The notes under the pieces: model-generated
The model's database searches: none
The model's input: the letters and a program-made list of their open reading frames with translations, nothing else
What the model was told of the DNA's origin: nothing
In this document: positions 45,871 to 54,866 of the stretch, one piece after another
How positions within the stretch are numbered: the stretch's first letter is position 1
Layout: each line of letters opens with the position of its first letter
From: Parasedimentitalea maritima
Lineage (GTDB): Bacteria > Pseudomonadota > Alphaproteobacteria > Rhodobacterales > Rhodobacteraceae
DNA length: 64,000 nucleotides
NCBI RefSeq assembly: GCF_005771405.1
Contig: NZ_VAUA01000001.1
Span: forward strand, 496,001 to 560,000
Direction: 5' to 3'
Program-made: the position numbers and the translations under genes

Positions 45871-46601
45871 AGTCGATTTTAATTACGGGGGCCAGTTCAG
45901 GCATTGGCCGCGCTGTCGCAGAGCTGTTTTTAGTCGAAGGTTGGCAGGTTGGCCTGTTGGCACGGCGAAAATCCGCACTAGAGGAAGTGGCAGAGGGCCA
46001 CGCCAACGCGGTTGTTCTATCTGCAGATGTGACCGATCCGGCAGCCGTTGATGGTGCATTTAACCGGTTCGCCATGCAGGCTGGTCGTCTGGATGTCATG
46101 TTCAACAATGCGGGTATTTTCACCGCAAGTGGTACGATCGACGAGATTGCGCTCGATGATTGGTTTGCCTCGGTGAACGTGAACCTAAACGGCATGTTCC
46201 TGGCAGCGCGTGCAGCGTTCCGGCAGATGCGGCAGCAGTCGCCTCAGGGCGGGCGCATCATCAACAACGGCTCGATTGCGGCCTATGTGCCTCGACCCAA
46301 TTCGGTGCCCTATGCCACGACCAAAGCGGCGGTCACTGGGTTGACGCGCAGCCTGTCCCTAGATGGGCGTCCTTTTGATATTGCATGTGGACAGATTGAT
46401 ATCGGCAACGCCCGTACACCCATGGTCGAGGATCTGGGCTATCGGTTGCAACAGGATGATCCAGAGGCTGAACCAATGCATAGCTTTGCAGTCGAAGATG
46501 CTGCACGGTCGGTGCTGCATATGGCGCAACTGCCGCTTGAGGCAAACGTGCAGTTCATGACAGTGATGGCTACCAAAATGCCCTATATCGGGCGCGGCTA
46601 A
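45867..46601 (+). CDS. SDR family oxidoreductase
   Basis: 244 residues. The NAD(P)-binding motif 'TGASSGIG' (about 7-14), 'NNAGI' (about 76-80), Ser in 'INNGSIAAYVPRP' and the catalytic 'YATTKAA' (Tyr/Lys) are all present, classic short-chain dehydrogenase/reductase. Substrate is unknown. Its ATG overlaps the helicase stop by 4 bases, so the two are translated together. Confidence 0.92.
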   Translation: MKSILITGASSGIGRAVAELFLVEGWQVGLLARRKSALEEVAEGHANAVVLSADVTDPAAVDGAFNRFAMQAGRLDVMFNNAGIFTASGTIDEIALDDWFASVNVNLNGMFLAARAAFRQMRQQSPQGGRIINNGSIAAYVPRPNSVPYATTKAAVTGLTRSLSLDGRPFDIACGQIDIGNARTPMVEDLGYRLQQDDPEAEPMHSFAVEDAARSVLHMAQLPLEANVQFMTVMATKMPYIGRG

Positions 46602-46615
46602 CTCTGCGCGCGACT

Positions 46616-46640
46616 GCATCCACCTATCGGTGGTGGATGC
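46616..46640. terminator. Convergent hairpin after SDR and TIGR02186 genes
   Basis: GCATCCACC-7 bases-GGTGGATGC with weak T run (GGTGTTT). It lies between the convergent SDR gene and the TIGR02186 gene. Confidence 0.45.
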
Positions 46641-46645
46641 GGTGT

Positions 46646-47410
46646 TTAGTTGTTGCGCAACAGTCGGAAGGCTGCAGATGCGCCCCAACCTGCAGCGATA
46701 GCAATTGCCAACGACATCAGCCCATAGAGAAACGGTTGTTCGCGTGACATCGTAAACAAGAACCGTTCGAGCCCGACCTTGCGCACGTCGATGGTGGTTT
46801 CGTAGCTGGAAACCACCTTGCCGCTACGGGTTAGAAATATACGGGCAGTATAGTCGCCTTCGGTCAAATTGGCAGGCATATCGATGGCGGTCCGAAACAG
46901 CGTCTGCTGATCAACGGCTACGGTGTTTTCGCGCACAGCATAAAGCTGTTCGTTCGCCCGTACCCGCATTACTGCGTCAGCAAATTCCTGAGCTCCTCGG
47001 ATATGCATCGCTGCCCCAACCGAACGGATTGCCCGCTCAATCGAAACGCGATAGCGCAGGTCTTCGATATCCGTCAGCACCTGGTCGAATGGGGCACTGG
47101 TGGCTACGACATAAAAGCTGGGTGCAGAATCAACCAAGACCGAGTCGACATTGACCCAGATGCCCAGCTTACGCTCTTTGCGTCGTACAAGTACCGGATG
47201 GTCGGGGCCCGATACGGTCACAATGACTTCAAGAGGTTCAGTGTCAGGGATTGGCGTTTCACGCTTCACAGCCCCAAATATCAGGATCTCGGACCCATCA
47301 AAGTTTGCAGTGATTGCAACCCGGTCTTGGCTGAGGCCTAGCACAACTTCTTCTTCGGCGGCTTGAACGGGCAAGGCAAATAGCAAAGCGGCGATGAGCA
47401 AGCGACGCAT
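46646..47410 (-). CDS. TIGR02186 / Alph_Pro_TM family membrane protein
   Basis: 254 residues with a signal-like N-terminus (MRRLLIAALLFALPVQA), an extracytoplasmic beta-rich region ('VVLGLSQDRVAITANFDGSEILIFGAVKRE') and a C-terminal transmembrane helix (about 228-246). The family is alphaproteobacterial and of unknown function. It follows the TauE/SafE gene directly; the ATG at 47410 with GGAGG upstream is preferred over a TTG at 47416. Co-transcribed with the exporter gene. Confidence 0.88.
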   Translation of the reverse strand: MRRLLIAALLFALPVQAAEEEVVLGLSQDRVAITANFDGSEILIFGAVKRETPIPDTEPLEVIVTVSGPDHPVLVRRKERKLGIWVNVDSVLVDSAPSFYVVATSAPFDQVLTDIEDLRYRVSIERAIRSVGAAMHIRGAQEFADAVMRVRANEQLYAVRENTVAVDQQTLFRTAIDMPANLTEGDYTARIFLTRSGKVVSSYETTIDVRKVGLERFLFTMSREQPFLYGLMSLAIAIAAGWGASAAFRLLRNN

Positions 47411-47412
47411 GA

Positions 47413-48333
47413 TCAATGTCCTCCGCCAGCGCCAAGCGAGAACAGCTCGGAGGGGGTCAGCAGCAGGTCGAGAGCAAGCTTGCCGCAGACAATAAGGACC
47501 ATCAGCGCCAGCAGAATTCGCAGTTGCTCAGCCTTCATATAGACACCGATCCGGGTCCCAATCTGGGCGCCAATGACGCCACCGATCAGCAAAAGTACCG
47601 CCAGAACAATGTCTACAGTGTAGTTGGTGGTGGCATGCAGCATGGTGGTAAAGGCGGTCACTGTAATGATCTGAAACAGCGAGGTCCCGATCACAACCTT
47701 AGTGGGCATGCCCAGAATATAGATCATTGCTGGAACCATGATAAATCCACCACCAACGCCCATGATGGCAGCCAGAATACCGACGCAAATGCCGACCAAG
47801 ACGGGTGGAATGACTGAGATATACAGGCCTGATGTGCGAAAGCGCATCTTCAATGGTAAGGCGTGAATCCAGCTGCGTTGACGTCGTGCAGCGGGGGCTC
47901 CGCCAGCTTTCTTGGACTTGCGGATGGCATTGAGGCTCTCAATAAACATGAGGCCGCCGACGACGCCAAGGAAAACTACGTAGCAAAGTTTAACCAGAAG
48001 ATCGACCTGTCCCATGGCCTTCAGGTAATTGAAAACCAAGACCCCCAGCGCGGCGCCCACAAGACCACCGGCCTGTAAGACCAACCCCATCTTGATATCA
48101 ACCGTTCGTCTTCGGAAATGCGCCAGGACCCCCGAAAAAGAAGAGGCTACAATCTGGTTGGCCTCGGTGGCGACAGCCACAGCGGGTGGTATGCCGATAA
48201 AGAACAGCAACGGCGTCATCAGAAAGCCACCGCCAACGCCGAACATGCCGGACAATATCCCGACCATGCCCCCCAACCCGAGGAGCAGGAAAGCGTTGAC
48301 CGAAACTTCGGCGATAGGAAGGTAAATCTGCAT
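47413..48333 (-). CDS. TauE/SafE family sulfite/anion exporter
   Basis: 306 residues, about eight transmembrane helices. Two related halves start 'LGLGGMVGILSGMFGVGGGFLMTPLLFFIGIPPAVAVATEANQIVAS' and 'GILAAIMGVGGGFIMVPAMIYILGMPTKVVIGTSLFQI', the repeated TauE motif. It probably exports sulfite, sulfoacetate or another organic sulfonate-related anion. Transcribed with the TIGR02186 gene, as in many alphaproteobacteria. Confidence 0.9.
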   Translation of the reverse strand: MQIYLPIAEVSVNAFLLLGLGGMVGILSGMFGVGGGFLMTPLLFFIGIPPAVAVATEANQIVASSFSGVLAHFRRRTVDIKMGLVLQAGGLVGAALGVLVFNYLKAMGQVDLLVKLCYVVFLGVVGGLMFIESLNAIRKSKKAGGAPAARRQRSWIHALPLKMRFRTSGLYISVIPPVLVGICVGILAAIMGVGGGFIMVPAMIYILGMPTKVVIGTSLFQIITVTAFTTMLHATTNYTVDIVLAVLLLIGGVIGAQIGTRIGVYMKAEQLRILLALMVLIVCGKLALDLLLTPSELFSLGAGGGH

Positions 48334-48506
48334 AAGGTCTAGTTAGACCGGAGATTTACGTAAAATCAACTGTGGATGCCGCCGTGCAGCACACAGGACT
48401 GATCTGCGTGGCAAAACTGGACCTATTGAGGTCGAAAGGTATTCAGTCAAGGAAGTCTCCCGCGGTTGCAGGGTGTACCGGCTTTGCCGGTAAAACCTGA
48501 ACAAAC

Positions 48507-48585
48507 TTGGGCCTGGCGCCGTGCATAGCACGGCGCCATGCCCAACGGGAGCGGGCATCGCAGATGCGCAAGCGACGGGCGGGAG
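48507..48585 (+). repeat. Palindromic intergenic repeat, family A copy 2
   Basis: TTGGGCCTGGCGCCGTGC-ATA-GCACGGCGCCATGCCCAA (48507-48545; one mismatch in the 18-bp arms), then a 40-base tail with GGGCGGGAG at 48577-48585. Same structure as 34689-34766 and 59752-59819. Confidence 0.85.
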
Positions 48586-48603
48586 TTTTGGTCATCAGTA
48601 ACG

Positions 48604-48632
48604 ACAACGCCCGGCGCAGGACCGGACGTTGT
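48604..48632 (-). terminator. Hairpin downstream of the BMP transporter operon
   Basis: ACAACGTCCGG-7 bases-CCGGGCGTTGT on the minus strand (one G-U pair), 23 bases after the last permease stop. No long T tract follows, so termination is an inference. Confidence 0.55.
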
Positions 48633-48654
48633 TAGGATTGAAGCGTTTTGTGGG

Positions 48655-49629
48655 TCAGCGCTCTTTCACATAGGGTTCACCACCGGCCTTTGGCGGAATG
48701 GCTTTGCCGACAAAGCCAGCCAGGATCACCACGGTCAAGATATAGGGCAGGGCGTCTAGCAATTGCACCTGAACTTTGAAACCAAGTGCGCTTTCGATGA
48801 TATCCGGGCGCAGTGCAATGGCTTGCAAGTATCCAAACAGCAATGTCGCAGACAATGCGTGCCATGGTCTCCATTTGGCAAAGATGAGCGCGGCCAAGGC
48901 GATAAAGCCCCGCCCTGCCGTCATGTCTTTGACAAAACCAGCTTGCAAGCCCGTTGCCAAGTAAGCCCCGGCAATACCACATAGAACACCACAAATCGCG
49001 ACAGCCGCAAAGCGTAGTCCGATGACAGATACCCCCGCGGTATCAACCGCCGCCGGGTTTTCACCCACCGCACGCAGTCGCAGCCCAAACCGGGTGCGAT
49101 AGAGCACCCACCAAGTCAGCGGCACCAGAGCAAAGGCCAGATAGACAAGAATGGAATGGCCAGAGATCACTTCGTAATAGACAGGACCAATCACTGGGAC
49201 ATCCCGAAGGGCCTCGGCAAAGGGAAGCGGTATGCCTTCAAACCTCCCCTCTCCGATCAGAGAAGGAGTACGTCCGCCCTGACGAAACATGTTCTGTGCG
49301 ATCAGAACCGTCATACCCGCAGCAAGGAAGTTGATGGCGACACCGGAAATCAGCTGATTGCCCCGGAACGTGATCGAGGCAAGGCCATGCAGACCGGCCA
49401 GGGCCAAAGACGAAGCAATACCAGCCAAGAGGCCGTACCAGACGTTGCCTGAGGTGGCAGCAATGGCGGCCGAGAAGAACGCGGCAGCCAGCATTTTTCC
49501 TTCAAGACCGATGTCAAAGATACCGGCACGTTCGCTGAACAACCCGGCAAGACATGCCAGCAGCAGAGGAGTTGCAAGCCGGACGGTGCTGTCGAGGACG
49601 GAAAGGTCCAATAGTGCGAAAATATCCAT
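48655..49629 (-). CDS. BMP-family (nucleoside) ABC transporter permease
   Basis: 324 residues, about nine helices; the branched-chain/ribose permease family layout. Opens 'MDIFALLDLSVLDSTVRLATPLLLACLAGLFSERAGIFDIGLEGKMLAAAFF', as in NupQ/YufQ-type permeases. It shares one base with the stop of the upstream permease. Works with the partner permease, tandem ATPase and BMP binding protein of the same operon for uptake of nucleosides or related compounds. Confidence 0.9.
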   Translation of the reverse strand: MDIFALLDLSVLDSTVRLATPLLLACLAGLFSERAGIFDIGLEGKMLAAAFFSAAIAATSGNVWYGLLAGIASSLALAGLHGLASITFRGNQLISGVAINFLAAGMTVLIAQNMFRQGGRTPSLIGEGRFEGIPLPFAEALRDVPVIGPVYYEVISGHSILVYLAFALVPLTWWVLYRTRFGLRLRAVGENPAAVDTAGVSVIGLRFAAVAICGVLCGIAGAYLATGLQAGFVKDMTAGRGFIALAALIFAKWRPWHALSATLLFGYLQAIALRPDIIESALGFKVQVQLLDALPYILTVVILAGFVGKAIPPKAGGEPYVKER

Positions 49630-50723
49630 CAGGCTTTACCCTTCCGCAGTGCAACAAAGATCTTTTCAAGCGGCATCCGAACCATGTTGTCTAATGCGCC
49701 AGTAAACAGGATCACCAAGGCCTGAATCACCACAATCAACTCGCGCGGGATTTTTGTCCACAGCGCCAGCTCGGCACCGCCCTGGTACAAAAATCCAAAC
49801 AGGATAGCGGCCAAGAATACGCCAAAGGGATGCGATCGGCCCATCAAGGCCACGGCGATACCAATAAAGCCCGCGCCTTCAGTAGAGTTCAGTACCAAAC
49901 GCTCAGCTTCACCCATGACGTTGTTAGTGGCCATCATGCCTGCCAATGCGCCGGAAATCAGCATCGCAATCATGGTGATTTTGACCGGAGAAATCCCGGC
50001 ATAGAGTGCGCCTTGCTCGGATTTGCCAAACGAGCGGATTTCAAAGCCCAATTTGGTCCGCCAGATCAGCAGCCAGACAAAGATACAGGCCGCAATGGCA
50101 AGCAGAAAGCTGATATTGGCCGGTGCACGATTTGAAAACTCTATGCCCAGTGGCGCCAGAATGTCATGCAGCTTGGGAAGGTGGACGGCTTCAGGAAAGC
50201 GCGCTGTGGCCGGGTCCATCGATCCCGCAGGGCGCAGCAGATTCACCAAGAAATAGTTCAGCACCGCCGCCGCGATAAAGTTGAACATGATTGTGGTGAT
50301 CACGATGTGGCTGCCGCGTTTGGCCTGCAGATAGGCCGGAATGGCGGCCCAGGCTGCACCAAAGATAGCTGCACCGGTAGCCGCTGCGATCAGCGCAAGC
50401 GACCAATGAGGCCATGGAATGAACAGGCACACCAGTGCGGCCCCTAGGCCCCCCAGCATGGCCTGACCTTCGCCGCCGATATTGAACATGCGGGCGTGAA
50501 ACGCCACCGAAACGGCGAGGCCGGTAAATAGGAAATTGGTGGCGTAATAGAGCGTATAGCCCCAGCCATAGGTCGACCCCAGTGCGCCATCAACCATCAA
50601 CTTGACGGCCTCAACTGGGTCTTCACCAATACCCAGGATCACTAGGGCAGAAATAATTGCGGCCAACAGCAAGCTGATCAGCGGGATCAGCACCACATCG
50701 GCCCATTTGGGCATCTTGTCCAT
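49629..50723 (-). CDS. BMP-family (nucleoside) ABC transporter permease
   Basis: 364 residues, nine or ten helices; the YufP/NupP-like partner of the previous gene, with 'HARMFNIGGEGQAMLGGLGAALVC' and 'SEGAGFIGIAVALMGRSHPFGVFLAAILFG'. The ATG at 50723 has GGGGAGG upstream and lies 1 base after the ATPase stop, so the frame starting at 50747 is not used. Confidence 0.9.
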   Translation of the reverse strand: MDKMPKWADVVLIPLISLLLAAIISALVILGIGEDPVEAVKLMVDGALGSTYGWGYTLYYATNFLFTGLAVSVAFHARMFNIGGEGQAMLGGLGAALVCLFIPWPHWSLALIAAATGAAIFGAAWAAIPAYLQAKRGSHIVITTIMFNFIAAAVLNYFLVNLLRPAGSMDPATARFPEAVHLPKLHDILAPLGIEFSNRAPANISFLLAIAACIFVWLLIWRTKLGFEIRSFGKSEQGALYAGISPVKITMIAMLISGALAGMMATNNVMGEAERLVLNSTEGAGFIGIAVALMGRSHPFGVFLAAILFGFLYQGGAELALWTKIPRELIVVIQALVILFTGALDNMVRMPLEKIFVALRKGKA

Positions 50724-50724
50724 C

Positions 50725-52257
50725 TTATGTGGCCTCCCCGGCGACACCGGCCATCAGCAGGCCCAGTTCTTTCTCATCAGTCTCATGCGGCAGACGCTCG
50801 CCCATGATGTGACCATCAAACATCACCGCCACACGATCAGACAGTGATAGGATTTCCTCTAACTCGACGCTGACCAGCAAGATCGCTTTGCCTTGATCGC
50901 GCAATTCCACAATCTGTTTGTGGATGAACTCAATGGCGCCAATGTCGACGCCACGTGTGGGTTGGCCGATCAGCAGCAGTTCCGGATTGCGCTCAATTTC
51001 GCGGGCCACAACAATCTTTTGCTGGTTCCCGCCTGAGAAGTTCTTGGCCGCGAGCCATGGATCTGGAGGACGCACATCGAATTTGGCCATCTTGGCCTCG
51101 GTGTCGGCGCGCAGGGCGGCGTTGTTCATCAACAGGCCCGACTGATAAGCTGGATCTCGGTGATAGCCAAAGGCGACGTTTTCCCAGGCGTGAAAGTCCA
51201 TGATCAGACCTTCGCTCTGGCGGTCTTCGGGTACGTGGGCAATATGGGCGCGACGACGGGCCTGACCATGCGAGCCGGGGCCGTGGAGCGGTAGCTCTTC
51301 GCCTTTCATACGGATAGAGCCTGTGCCCCCACGCATGCCGCCTAAAACCTCAAGCAGTTCAGATTGGCCGTTGCCGGCAACGCCTGCGATGCCAAGGATT
51401 TCTCCGGCACGGACCTGCAGGTTGATGCCTTTGACCCGTTCAACACCGTCTTCATCGTGAACTGACAGGTTTTCGATTTCCAGAACCGGAGCGCCGGGCT
51501 TGGCCGGTACTTTGTCAACTTGCAGCAACACCTTGCGGCCCACCATCAGCTCGGCCAGATGCGCTGGGTTGGTTTCAGCGGTTTTCACGGTGGCTGTCAT
51601 TTGACCGCGACGCATCACCGACACGGTGTCGGTGGTATCCATGATCTCGCGTAGCTTGTGGGTGATCAGGATGATGGTTTTACCCTCTTCGCGCAGGCGA
51701 TGAAGGATGCGGAACAGCTGGTCGGCCTCGGCTGGTGTCAGAACCCCGGTGGGTTCGTCCAGAATAAGAATATCGGCCTGACGATACAGCGCCTTAAGGA
51801 TTTCGACCCGCTGCTGCATGCCAACACCGATTTCGTCGATACGCGCATCCGGGTCGACGTTCAGCTCGTACTCGGCCGCCAGTTCTTTCAGAATTCTGCG
51901 CGCCTTGGACAGCGATGGTTTCAGCAGCCCACCGTCTTCGGCACCCAGAATGATGTTTTCCAGAACGGTGAAGTTCTCCACCAATTTGAAATGCTGAAAC
52001 ACCATGCCGATACCAGCGGCGATGGCGGCCTGACTGTCGGGGATGACGGTATTCTTGCCGTTGATCCAGATTTCGCCCTTATCGGCTTTGTAAAAGCCGT
52101 AAAGGATGCTCATCAGAGTTGATTTGCCTGCGCCGTTCTCACCAATGATACCATGAATGGTGCCTGGGGCGACGCTGATAGAAATGTCCTTGTTGGCCTG
52201 GACCGGGCCAAAGGCTTTGGAAATGCCTTTGAGTTCAATTGCAGGAGCTACTGTCAC
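50725..52257 (-). CDS. BMP-family ABC transporter ATP-binding protein (tandem)
   Basis: 510 residues, two ABC domains. The first has Walker A 'GENGAGKSTL' and 'LILDEPTGVLTPAEADQL'; the second has the degenerate loop 'GVAGNGQSELLEVL', as in RbsA/NupO types, with an LSGGN-like 'FSGGNQQKIVVAREI'. It drives uptake by the two permeases. GTG start overlaps the previous gene's stop (GTGA), so the NTF2-like protein and the ATPase are coupled. Confidence 0.93.
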   Translation of the reverse strand: MTVAPAIELKGISKAFGPVQANKDISISVAPGTIHGIIGENGAGKSTLMSILYGFYKADKGEIWINGKNTVIPDSQAAIAAGIGMVFQHFKLVENFTVLENIILGAEDGGLLKPSLSKARRILKELAAEYELNVDPDARIDEIGVGMQQRVEILKALYRQADILILDEPTGVLTPAEADQLFRILHRLREEGKTIILITHKLREIMDTTDTVSVMRRGQMTATVKTAETNPAHLAELMVGRKVLLQVDKVPAKPGAPVLEIENLSVHDEDGVERVKGINLQVRAGEILGIAGVAGNGQSELLEVLGGMRGGTGSIRMKGEELPLHGPGSHGQARRRAHIAHVPEDRQSEGLIMDFHAWENVAFGYHRDPAYQSGLLMNNAALRADTEAKMAKFDVRPPDPWLAAKNFSGGNQQKIVVAREIERNPELLLIGQPTRGVDIGAIEFIHKQIVELRDQGKAILLVSVELEEILSLSDRVAVMFDGHIMGERLPHETDEKELGLLMAGVAGEAT

Positions 52258-52610
52258 GCGCCATCTCCTATTCCGATAAATCCGACCATGCGGGTGATGT
52301 TTCCTTCGTTGTTCAGGTCAGCAAAATGCTGACCGCGCATTCCCAGTTTGCCATCGGCTATAAAATCAAACGTCGCGGGGGCGTGGCCATTGTGTGTACT
52401 CTGGCCCGAGACTTTGATGGTTGAACCTGGACGGCTGGCGGTCATCTTCGCAATGTAATCAACCCGCGAGGGCACACCGTTGAGCGAGGTCGGAGTACTG
52501 GGATCAGCGCAATAGACGTCTTCGCTGACAACTGAGATTACAGCTACGGCGCAAGAGGTGGCATCTGTCATGCCCCATGTGTCGAAAAAGCGAGTGATAG
52601 AAGATGACAT
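52254..52610 (-). CDS. NTF2/SnoaL-like small protein in the transporter operon
   Basis: 118 residues with the pattern of the NTF2-like fold: 'TWGMTDATSCAVAVISVVSEDVYCADPSTPTSLNG' and 'FDFIADGKLGMRGQHFADLNNEGNITRMVGFIG'. Such domains serve as small-molecule isomerase or binding scaffolds. ATG 52610 with GGAG upstream is preferred over TTG 52613. It lies between the binding-protein gene and the ATPase gene. Its role in nucleoside uptake or processing is unclear. Confidence 0.7.
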   Translation of the reverse strand: MSSSITRFFDTWGMTDATSCAVAVISVVSEDVYCADPSTPTSLNGVPSRVDYIAKMTASRPGSTIKVSGQSTHNGHAPATFDFIADGKLGMRGQHFADLNNEGNITRMVGFIGIGDGA

Positions 52611-52627
52611 CAAGCTACTCCTGGGAA

Positions 52628-52656
52628 AAGGGCCGCGCCAGCGTGGCGCGGCCCTT
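52628..52656 (-). terminator. Intra-operon hairpin downstream of the BMP gene
   Basis: AAGGGCCGCGCC-5 bases-GGCGCGGCCCTT, a perfect 12-bp stem; on the minus strand it ends in CCCTTTT. It lies between the BMP gene and the rest of the operon, so it could reduce transcription of the downstream transporter genes relative to the binding protein, or protect the 3' end of the binding-protein message. Confidence 0.75.
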
Positions 52657-52679
52657 CATTTTGGTTGCAACTAAGTGGC

Positions 52680-53675
52680 TTAGAAGTTCAGAACCGGGCA
52701 GCTGTCGTCGGACATATAGTCGTGAACAGCCAGTTCGCCGCTGGCGATTTTGGCGGATGCCGTATCTACAGCGCTCTGCATGTCTGCATTGACCAGCGAA
52801 GCGTTGTTGTCATCCAATGCATAGCCGACGCCGCCATTGGCCAGACCCATGACGTTAAAGCCGGTTTCCATATCAACACCATCTGTGAAGGCTGCAAATA
52901 CAGCATTGTCGACGCGCTTCATCATCGAGGTCAGAACTTTGCCTGGGTGCAGGTGGTTCTGGTTGCTGTCAACGCCGATCGACAGGATGTTCTCGTCAGC
53001 CGCAGTTTGCAGAACGCCTACACCGGTACCACCAGCCGCAGCGTATACAACGTCAGCACCTTGGCTGATCTGGGCTTTGGTCAGTTCGGAACCTTTTACT
53101 GGGTCATTCCACGCTGCCGGAGTTGTACCAGTCATGTTGGCAATAACCTTGGCGTCTGGGTTTGCAGCCATAACACCCTGGGCATAGCCACAAGCGAACT
53201 TACGGATCAGCGGGATGTCCATGCCGCCAATAAAGCCAACGGTGCCGGACTTCGAAGCCTGCGCCGCCATCATGCCAACCAGGTACGAGCCTTCGTGCTC
53301 GTTGAACACAACCGAACGCACGTTTGGCGCATCAACAACCATGTCGATGATGACAAACTTGGTGTCTGGATAATCAGCAGCGACCTGACCAAGTGCATCA
53401 GCAAAGGCAAAGCCAGCCATGACGATTGGGTTTGCGCCCACTTCAGCAAAACGGCGCAGAGCCTGCTCACGCTGAGCTTCGGACTGCAGTTCGATCTCAC
53501 GGAAAGTTTCGCCAGTTTCTTCGGCCCAACGCTGCGCGCCGTTAAAGGCAGCCTCGTTGAAGGATTTGTCGAATTTGCCGCCAAGGTCAAAGATCAGGGC
53601 TGGCTCGGCCAGAGCTGCACCAGCGGTCAGTGCCATAGCAGCAGCGGCTCCCATCAGGGATTTCATCAGAGTCAT
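52680..53675 (-). CDS. BMP family substrate-binding protein
   Basis: 331 residues. Signal peptide (MTLMKSLMGAAAAMALTAGAALA), then the BMP (PnrA-like) fold beginning 'EPALIFDLGGKFDKSFNEAAFNGAQRWAEETGE', with 'IGVDSNQNHLHPGKVLTSMMKRVD' late. BMP proteins bind nucleosides and related compounds for ABC uptake. ATG 53675 has GGGAG upstream; the in-frame ATG at 53666 is also possible. There is no lipobox, so this one is soluble periplasmic. First gene of the operon. Confidence 0.92.
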   Translation of the reverse strand: MTLMKSLMGAAAAMALTAGAALAEPALIFDLGGKFDKSFNEAAFNGAQRWAEETGETFREIELQSEAQREQALRRFAEVGANPIVMAGFAFADALGQVAADYPDTKFVIIDMVVDAPNVRSVVFNEHEGSYLVGMMAAQASKSGTVGFIGGMDIPLIRKFACGYAQGVMAANPDAKVIANMTGTTPAAWNDPVKGSELTKAQISQGADVVYAAAGGTGVGVLQTAADENILSIGVDSNQNHLHPGKVLTSMMKRVDNAVFAAFTDGVDMETGFNVMGLANGGVGYALDDNNASLVNADMQSAVDTASAKIASGELAVHDYMSDDSCPVLNF

Positions 53676-53842
53676 TTGGGTACTCCCGGTTTTGTTTTTG
53701 TTTGGGGCATTTAGCAAAGCCAGCCGCCCAAGTCTGAGATGTTTCTCAAAGGGTGCAGCAATTAAGGCCGTAGCCCGGGCAGGGGGTCAACCGCTTTTTG
53801 ACCATTTGGTGTGATTCCGGCCTCTTGGCCTTAGGTCAAGAG

Positions 53843-54277
53843 CTATTTGTTCGGCGTTATGGCCCGTCGCATCAGTATCGCATCCACTGATCGACCTGTT
53901 TCGCGCGCATAATAAGCGGGGCGATTCCCGCAAGAAGAGTAGCCTGTTGAGCGATAAAGGTGACACGCTGCGTCGTTGTCTGCGGCCACTTCCAGAAAGG
54001 CGGTTTGCGCACCGCGTTGTTTTGCGGTGCTTTGCCAATCCAACATCAAAGCGTTCGCTAATCCCTGGTTTTGGTGTTCAGGGTGGGTGGCGATGGTCAG
54101 CAGCTCAGCCTCGTCCACTATAACACGCACCAGTGCAAAGCAGCGTGCATCACCCACCACAAACGTAAATGGACTGTCCAGCAAATCTTTAAATTCAGCC
54201 TCGGACCATGGGCGGGATTGCGTAAACGCCGCCGCATGGGTGGTGGCCATTGCCAAGGGTGATAATGCTTTAGTCAT
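53843..54277 (-). CDS. rimI: GNAT acetyltransferase, RimI-like
   Basis: 144 residues. The acetyl-CoA motif shows as 'LLTIATHPEHQNQGLANALMLDWQ' (RxxGxA-like, QNQGLA) and 'FLEVAADNDAACHLYRSTGY'. RimI acetylates the N-terminus of ribosomal protein S18. ATG 54277 overlaps the tsaB stop by 8 bases, and the tsaB-rimI order is widespread, which supports the name. Confidence 0.88.
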   Translation of the reverse strand: MTKALSPLAMATTHAAAFTQSRPWSEAEFKDLLDSPFTFVVGDARCFALVRVIVDEAELLTIATHPEHQNQGLANALMLDWQSTAKQRGAQTAFLEVAADNDAACHLYRSTGYSSCGNRPAYYARETGRSVDAILMRRAITPNK

Positions 54278-54866
54278 CAATCAACGTCGGCGGTACATCT
54301 CGCGACGGGGCCGCATCTGCTGCGCGCAGGTACAGCGGGGCAGGCGCTTCGGTCACTGTTTCAAAGTGCAATGCTGCGTAACGTGCAATGGCGGCAGCGA
54401 GTCCTGGTGGGCTTGCCTCAGGCGCAAAGATCAGCCCGGCATCGCGTGCGGCCTGGGTTGCTTCAGGCGCAGGCATCAGACGCGGTGCTTGGCCCGGTAG
54501 GGCAGCATAGACTTGCTCTCTGGGGGCGGGGATCGCAGCAAGTTCGCCCGCTGCCTTGCGGGCGTCGAAACCAGTCACACCAACGGCAGGGATCTCAAGC
54601 CCCAGCGCTAGTCCTCTCGCGGCAGAGACTCCAATGCGGATGCCAGTGAAATTGCCGGGGCCAACGCCCACACCAATCGCGGTTAGATCTTGCCAACTGA
54701 CGCCGCCTTCAGCCAGAACCTCTTCCAGCAGCACCATCAGCCGTTCGGCCTGACCGCGGTTCATCAGTTCCAGTCGTTCAGCAAGGATCCGGTCGCCACG
54801 CAGCAAAGCGGCCGCGCAATGCGCGGCCGATGTGTCAAATCCCAATATCAGTGGTTCAGACGGCAA
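54270..54866 (-). CDS. tsaB: tRNA threonylcarbamoyladenosine biosynthesis protein TsaB
   Basis: 198 residues. 'LILGFDTSAAHCAAALLRGDRILAERLELMNRGQAERLMVLL' and 'IGVGVGPGNFTGIRIGVSAARGLALGL' are the TsaB pattern. TsaB with TsaD and TsaE makes the t6A modification on ANN-decoding tRNAs. The start is a TTG at 54866, inside the end of nifU (11-base overlap), and translation is probably coupled. Confidence 0.93.
   Translation of the reverse strand: MPSEPLILGFDTSAAHCAAALLRGDRILAERLELMNRGQAERLMVLLEEVLAEGGVSWQDLTAIGVGVGPGNFTGIRIGVSAARGLALGLEIPAVGVTGFDARKAAGELAAIPAPREQVYAALPGQAPRLMPAPEATQAARDAGLIFAPEASPPGLAAAIARYAALHFETVTEAPAPLYLRAADAAPSRDVPPTLIDD

Larger units (their letters stand above)
48334..48654. 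other. Intergenic region between two minus-strand operons
   Basis: It holds a short hairpin (48476-48492), family A repeat copy 2 (48507-48585) and a hairpin at 48604-48632. No ORF is supported. Confidence 0.6.
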
